A stretch of DNA of 9,564 bases. Origin: CAZWSC01 sp964636385. GTDB lineage: Bacteria; Eisenbacteria; RBG-16-71-46; CAIMUX01. Of the stretch, positions 5,816 to 9,564 are shown one piece after another; the stretch's first letter is position 1; every line of letters begins with the position of its first letter. The position numbers and the translations under genes are program-made. The stretch spans positions 1-9,564 of the forward strand of contig CAZWSC010000061.1 of the NCBI GenBank assembly GCA_964636385.1. Direction: 5' to 3'. The notes beneath the pieces were generated by a model that saw only the letters and a list, made by a program, of their open reading frames with translations, was not told the DNA's origin and searched no databases.

Positions 5816-7336
5816 CTAGCGGATCATACGGATCGTGCCGGTCGCCTGTCCCCCGTCCGCTCCCGTGATGCGCAGGAAGTAGACTCCCGCGGGAGCCGCT
5901 CCGCCACGGCTGTCGCGGCCATCCCAGATGCCGCCGCCCGGCGCAGTTCCCGCCCCTCCGTCCAGCCGAAGCAGCACGCGTCCCGCCATGTCGACAACCT
6001 CCATGGAGGCAGGTGTCTCGTCCCTCCCGTCGGCCCAGGCGAAGCTCACCCCGCCGGTCGTGGGGTTCGGGAAGAACCGCCCGCCGGCAACCACTTCGTA
6101 CGGGACATCGGATGTCGGAGACGGGAGCAGCACCAGTTCGTACGGGGGAAGCCCAGTGTAGATGGGACCGGCCAGGACGGAACCGGTCGCCGCGTCATAG
6201 ACCCTGACACCCGGGTTGTGGTAGTTGCGATCCGCCACGTAGAGATAACCGGAGAAGTGGGTCATGAGGTCGGAGAGTGTGTACCCGCCCGGGTTGTACA
6301 CGGTGCCTGTCATCTGCCCGGTCGACGGGTTCCACGATACCAGCTTCGTGTTGAACGAAGGGTCTGTGACGATTGCGTATGCCCGCTCCGCGTTCCAGAG
6401 CGCAAAGTCCATGACATCTCCACCAAACACCGTCTCGGTAATCGCCATCCCCATGGCCTGCCAGGAGTCCAGGCACACCCGCTCCACCCCGCCGTTGTCG
6501 ATTATGCCGAACTGCCCCGACTCCGGCACAAGCAGGTAGCCGGTCTCGGGCTCGATCTGCATCGGCCCTGAGGGATTCGTGCCCTGCAGCACGATCCCCT
6601 GCATCCCCGGTGTGCCGGGGTCCACATCCACCAGCGTGTTCGTGGCCAGATCGACAACCGCAAGGTACGAAGGGGGCGACGGCACCCATGGATCGGGCCA
6701 GTTCTGGCGGAGCATCCTCTGAACCTGGACATAGAGATGGCCCCCGCTGACGTGCATACGGTGCATCTCGCAGAGACCATCGGCATCGGCGAACGCGGCC
6801 AGAGAAATCATCCCCAGTGCCTGCCCTGTGGAAGGGTTAACCTCGAGCAGGTCGTTCGTCTCGTAGCGGCTCACGAACGCGCGGGTCGGCGAGATGACGG
6901 CGATGTCCTGGGGGTTGGTGCCCGCTCCGACGGAGAACTGGCGGATTGTCTGGAAGGTAACTGCGTCGATTACCTGGATGTTGTCCCCGCCAAGGCGGTT
7001 CACCACGTAGATGCGCCCGTCCTTCACGCGCACAACGGCATCCGAGTGTACCGATGCGAGATCCAGCTGCGTGCCCCAGGGCGGCGCCGGCTCGATTGTG
7101 CAGATCGAACCGGCCGAGTACCAGTCGGTGGTCAGCGTGAGGATCCGCTCGGCGGAGGCAGAGCCGGTGACAGCCATCGCGAGAATCGCCACGGCGGCCG
7201 CAACCCCTGCAGGGCGAGCGGGTGACGTGATCCCGCGCCAGGAAAGGCACGCGGTCTGCCCGGCACAACACCAGATGGTATGCGTGAGATTGCGGCGGCG
7301 AAGACCCGGCAGGCGTCGTGTGATCATGGTGTCCAT
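5816..7336 (-). CDS. Secreted beta-propeller protein with FlgD/T9SS-like C-terminal domain, BtuG-like candidate
   Basis: A 506-residue protein. A signal peptide ends in TGSASA (about residue 62) after an unusually long basic N-region. Residues 65-405 show repeats typical of YVTN/YncE beta-propellers: GRIYVVNRLGGDNIQVIDAVT, AFVSRYETNDLLEVNPSTG, SYLAVVDLATNTLV, GYLYVADRN with GVRVYDAATGSV. Residues about 416-506 form a FlgD-like / type A sorting-type module (FFPNPTTG, MEVVDMAGRVL, IWDGRDSRG, AGVYFLRI). It follows the BtuB gene with overlap and shares its cobalamin riboswitch, so a role in B12 capture at the cell surface is likely, like the Bacteroides propeller BtuG; this is inference from context. 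Unlike BtuG there is no lipobox. Two starts are possible: ATG 7334-7336 (GGAGG at 7341-7345, 4-nt spacer) or ATG 7325-7327, which makes an ATGA overlap with the btuB stop. Confidence 0.85.
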   Translation of the reverse strand: MDTMITRRLPGLRRRNLTHTIWCCAGQTACLSWRGITSPARPAGVAAAVAILAMAVTGSASAERILTLTTDWYSAGSICTIEPAPPWGTQLDLASVHSDAVVRVKDGRIYVVNRLGGDNIQVIDAVTFQTIRQFSVGAGTNPQDIAVISPTRAFVSRYETNDLLEVNPSTGQALGMISLAAFADADGLCEMHRMHVSGGHLYVQVQRMLRQNWPDPWVPSPPSYLAVVDLATNTLVDVDPGTPGMQGIVLQGTNPSGPMQIEPETGYLLVPESGQFGIIDNGGVERVCLDSWQAMGMAITETVFGGDVMDFALWNAERAYAIVTDPSFNTKLVSWNPSTGQMTGTVYNPGGYTLSDLMTHFSGYLYVADRNYHNPGVRVYDAATGSVLAGPIYTGLPPYELVLLPSPTSDVPYEVVAGGRFFPNPTTGGVSFAWADGRDETPASMEVVDMAGRVLLRLDGGAGTAPGGGIWDGRDSRGGAAPAGVYFLRITGADGGQATGTIRMIR

Positions 7337-9351
7337 GTAACCTCCGCAACATAGTGACGGCCGGGAAGCGGATACCCCTCGATGTCCTCCAACCGGTCGT
7401 CGGTAATGTTCCGCCCCTCAAGACGCAGGCGCACGCGCCCACCCAGGAGCGACCGCTCCAGTGTCAGGTCGTGGATCGTGCCACCGGGAGTCTTCTGCTC
7501 TTCCCTGTTGTAGCGGTGCCAGAAGCTTGACGAGGTCTCCGACCGCTCCCAGCGGATACCCCACGGGCCGCGCCTGACCCACAGCGATGCGTGGCTCTGG
7601 TGACGCGGCGTGTTCGGAATCCAGTTCCCCCGGTATGTCGGGCTCCGCCCTCGGTCGATCCCCTCCTGCCATGAATAATTCCCCGACAGCTCGCAGAAAA
7701 ATCCCCAGCCGGGCTTTAGCGCCAGGTAGGCCGAGTTCTCCACTCCGCGCGTCCATGCGCGGTCGAGATTGTCCGGCCTCACAGTCCGCTGGCTGTTCTG
7801 GAGGAGGCAGATCTGATCCTCCACCATGCGCTCGAAGTAGACCGCCTCGACGCGCCAGGGTCTTCCCGGAGCCCAGGAAAGCCCCAGGTCCCACTGCACT
7901 CCCCGCTCCGGCTTCAGCCCCGGGTTCCCGTCCTGGACTCCGTTGATCCCGAAGAGTTCGTGGAAGGTCGGAAAGCGCGTCATTCGCCCGCGATTCCCCC
8001 TGAGGATCAGGTCTCGTCCCAGGTTGAACCGTCCACCCCAGGTTGCGCCCTCGTAACGCTGCACGCGCTCCTGACCCGGCTCAGGCGGGCGGCCCCAGAC
8101 CACCGGCCCGTCGTAGTTGTCTGCTGCCCTGGCCCACAGGTACGCGCCTTCGACCACCAGCCGGCCCAGCTCGATCCTGTCCTCCAGCGAAACCGTGCGA
8201 TGGCGGCGCTCCCGTTCGAACCCCGTAGTGCCCCGGATGCGGTTGTGAGGCACCCAGGTCTCTCTCCGCAGCTCCAGCGAGAGCCTGGCTTCCTGCCTCA
8301 GGGGCAGAAGCCGCGATGAGAGGCTGATACGCCCCCCTTCCCCGCGTGTACGGTTGTCGGCATCGACGCTGCCAAGGCCTAGTTCGCCGTACGGGTTGCT
8401 GTACTGGTCGCGGATCCTCTCGGTGTGGCCGGACAGCTCCAGCCACGGGCGGTAGCGGATGCCCGGCCGCCAGGTGAGGCCGGCCTGGTGCCTGCTGCGG
8501 CTGGTCTCGTACCGCACGTGCCGGACTGGGATGTTCTTCGGGCCGGCCACTCCGTTCTCGTGGATCGTGTGCTGGCCTGTGTACTCCACACGGATCGGAC
8601 CGCGGATGCCGCTTCTCACCTTCCAGAGAAGGGAAGACTGCCGGGAATCATTGTTCGCGCGTCTGTGAAGAGTGTCGTCATCTGTGTTGTGTGGAGTCCC
8701 GCCCGTGTCGAGGTACTCGAAGTCGCCGTCGGTGCGGCGGTGCTGGGCGCTGAGCAGTACAGAATGCGCCCCCCGCCGGGCGCCCCACTCCCCGCGCAGG
8801 AAGGAGGTTCCGAAGCTGCCGCCCCCCGCGGACAGGCGGAGTGGAACATCGATCTCCCCGGGTGTGACAAGGTTGAGAACCCCTGCGGCCGGCGGGCCGC
8901 CGAAGGAGGCCACCTGCGGACCGCGGTACAGCTCCGCCCGCTCCAGCTGGGAGACAGGGAGTATGGCCAGATTGGCGATGCCGTCGGCCGCTCCGGCGAT
9001 CGGCACGCCATCGAGACAGACCGCAACCTGGCCCGGAGTGCTCCCCCTGACCCGCACGAGGCTGTAGGAGCCCGAACTACCGTAGCGATGCACCCGGACT
9101 CCGCAGGCCCGGTCCAGCAGGTCCGCCAGGTCCCGACCTCCCGGCACGTCGATTCCAAGCGGGATAACGGTCGCGAAGCCGGATCTGCGTGCGAGGCGTT
9201 CCTCCGCACCGGGACGGGGCGCGACAACGTGCACGGTATCGGCCGGGTCGGGCCACAGGATCTGGGCACCGGCGGGCGTGTGCAGGGAAATCAGCGTGAT
9301 GACCAGCAGTATAGGGACTGCTGCAAAGACGGGCCGACCATGTGCGTACAC
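7324..9351 (-). CDS. btuB: TonB-dependent outer-membrane receptor, BtuB-type cobalamin transporter
   Basis: A 675-residue receptor predicted to bring cobalamin across the outer membrane using TonB energy. A signal peptide (hydrophobic core 8-23) ends at AGA/Q near residue 29. DTVHVVA (38-44) fits a TonB box. The plug domain (about 58-165) has the diagnostic order DLADLLDRACGVRV, SLVRVRGSTPGQVAVCLDGVPI, ILPVSQLERAELYRGPQVASFG, AAGVLNLVT. The rest is a 22-stranded-type barrel ending YVAEVTWTP, near the E. coli BtuB size (about 600). A cobalamin riboswitch directly upstream supports B12 as substrate. I prefer the GTG at 9349-9351 because GAGGAG and GGAGG lie just upstream and it gives a clean signal peptide. 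ATG 9378 is in frame, adds nine residues, and lacks a Shine-Dalgarno. Starts farther upstream would lie inside the riboswitch. Cys83 and Cys112 in the plug are unusual. The stop overlaps the propeller gene. Confidence 0.9.
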   Translation of the reverse strand: MYAHGRPVFAAVPILLVITLISLHTPAGAQILWPDPADTVHVVAPRPGAEERLARRSGFATVIPLGIDVPGGRDLADLLDRACGVRVHRYGSSGSYSLVRVRGSTPGQVAVCLDGVPIAGAADGIANLAILPVSQLERAELYRGPQVASFGGPPAAGVLNLVTPGEIDVPLRLSAGGGSFGTSFLRGEWGARRGAHSVLLSAQHRRTDGDFEYLDTGGTPHNTDDDTLHRRANNDSRQSSLLWKVRSGIRGPIRVEYTGQHTIHENGVAGPKNIPVRHVRYETSRSRHQAGLTWRPGIRYRPWLELSGHTERIRDQYSNPYGELGLGSVDADNRTRGEGGRISLSSRLLPLRQEARLSLELRRETWVPHNRIRGTTGFERERRHRTVSLEDRIELGRLVVEGAYLWARAADNYDGPVVWGRPPEPGQERVQRYEGATWGGRFNLGRDLILRGNRGRMTRFPTFHELFGINGVQDGNPGLKPERGVQWDLGLSWAPGRPWRVEAVYFERMVEDQICLLQNSQRTVRPDNLDRAWTRGVENSAYLALKPGWGFFCELSGNYSWQEGIDRGRSPTYRGNWIPNTPRHQSHASLWVRRGPWGIRWERSETSSSFWHRYNREEQKTPGGTIHDLTLERSLLGGRVRLRLEGRNITDDRLEDIEGYPLPGRHYVAEVTWTP
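7341..7345 (-). promoter_or_regulatory. Shine-Dalgarno of the propeller gene inside the btuB coding end
   Basis: GGAGG on the minus strand lies 4 nt before ATG 7336 and 13 nt before ATG 7327. The first spacing is short but usable and the second long, so the upstream ATG is preferred. The site sits within the last codons of the receptor gene, which links translation of the two genes. Confidence 0.55.
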
Positions 9352-9355
9352 AATC

Positions 9356-9367
9356 CCTCCGCTCCTC
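9356..9367 (-). promoter_or_regulatory. Shine-Dalgarno that decides the GTG start of btuB
   Basis: The minus strand reads GAGGAGCGGAGG, giving GAGGAG 10 nt and GGAGG 4 nt before the GTG at 9351. The in-frame ATG at 9378 is preceded by GTATACAACG with no such motif. The 3' part of the site can pair with TCCCT just upstream, so the riboswitch may act on it. Confidence 0.55.
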
Positions 9368-9393
9368 GAAAGGGACATCGTTGTATACAGCAC

Positions 9394-9552
9394 ACCGGCA
9401 GGTCTTCTGGCTCTCGGATCTTCCCTTCCCCGCGCCTTCCCACCCCTGGCATCAAGGGCAGTGGCATCTGGCGGGTTCAGTCCCCGACTACAGCGGCGGG
9501 CCCCCAACGGGTTCTTACCGTTTTCCCCGTGCCGCCGCCCGGCGGCCGGCGG
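9394..9552 (-). promoter_or_regulatory. Cobalamin riboswitch (AdoCbl family) controlling btuB and the propeller gene
   Basis: Read on the minus strand, the hallmarks of the cobalamin riboswitch appear in the right order. They are GGGGAAAACGG, GGTAAGAACCC, the block CCCGCCGCTGTAGTCGGGG, the core GCCACTG (9459-9465), GGGTGGGAAGG, and the B12-box-like end AGCCAGAAGACCTGCC (9398-9413). GCCGG near 9545-9549 can pair with CCGGC at 9395-9399 to form P1. The element ends about 40 nt before the btuB start. In known systems cobalamin binding lowers expression of uptake genes, either by terminating transcription or by hiding the ribosome site; no T-tract terminator is seen here, so translational control is more likely. 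The outer limit of P1 is approximate because the window ends nearby. Confidence 0.93.
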
Positions 9553-9564
9553 GGGCCCCGGGGG

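Noticed and set aside
5741..6571. Plus-strand open frame of 276 codons opposite the propeller gene
   Set aside because: The sequence is basic and histidine-rich with no domain, and the opposite strand encodes recognisable propeller repeats and a sorting-type domain.
9352..9507. Longer btuB readings starting at 9507 or 9378
   Set aside because: 9507 lies inside the riboswitch aptamer. 9378 is in frame but has no ribosome site and only adds nine residues before a complete signal peptide; kept as an alternative, not the call.
9541..9564. Extremely GC-rich end that might be a G-quadruplex or repeat
   Set aside because: Only 24 bases are visible. Part is explained by the riboswitch P1 stem and the rest is cut by the window edge.
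1..9564. CRISPR arrays, tRNA or rRNA genes, insertion sequences and attachment sites
   Set aside because: No regularly spaced direct repeats, tRNA T-loop/acceptor pairs, transposase-like frames or terminal inverted repeats were seen on either strand.

Overview
This is a compact, GC-rich bacterial stretch in which every credible gene lies on the minus strand, so transcription runs from the right end of the window to the left. A TonB-dependent receptor and a second outer-membrane beta-barrel show a Gram-negative, two-membrane cell. The second gene ends in a FlgD-like / type IX-like C-terminal module (FFPNPTTG ... AGVYFLRI). Such modules are typical of the FCB (Bacteroidota-like) superphylum and allied candidate phyla such as Eisenbacteria, Latescibacterota and Zixibacteria. 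That placement is inference; there is no rRNA or other marker to fix it.

Right end (about 9552 to 5816): a vitamin B12 uptake transcription unit. It opens with a cobalamin riboswitch at 9394-9552, showing the B12-box, the GCCACTG core and the GGTAAGAACCC / CCCGCCGCTGTAGTCGGG blocks. Next come a BtuB-type TonB-dependent receptor (7324-9351) and, overlapping its stop codon, a secreted beta-propeller protein with a C-terminal sorting-type domain (5816-7336). The pairing resembles BtuB with the surface cobalamin-binding propeller BtuG of Bacteroides, but here the propeller has an ordinary signal peptide and a C-terminal module instead of a lipid anchor. A hairpin at 5718-5746 probably ends this unit.

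Middle (5491 to 3890): a single gene for an outer-membrane beta-barrel resembling the alginate-export/porin families. It carries a perfect EF-hand-type calcium loop near its C-terminus. Gaps of more than 300 bases on both sides suggest it is transcribed on its own.

Left part (3576 to 144): a tight four-gene operon of uncharacterised membrane proteins. It encodes an FN3-ectodomain protein with a cytoplasmic domain (probably DUF6754), a protein with about six TM segments, a bitopic protein with a large ectodomain, and another protein with about six TM segments. Junctions are 12 nt, ATGA and ATGA, and each gene has a clear Shine-Dalgarno sequence. They look like subunits of one envelope complex of unknown function, and this is the best candidate here for an undescribed system. 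The last 143 bases hold no recognisable gene.
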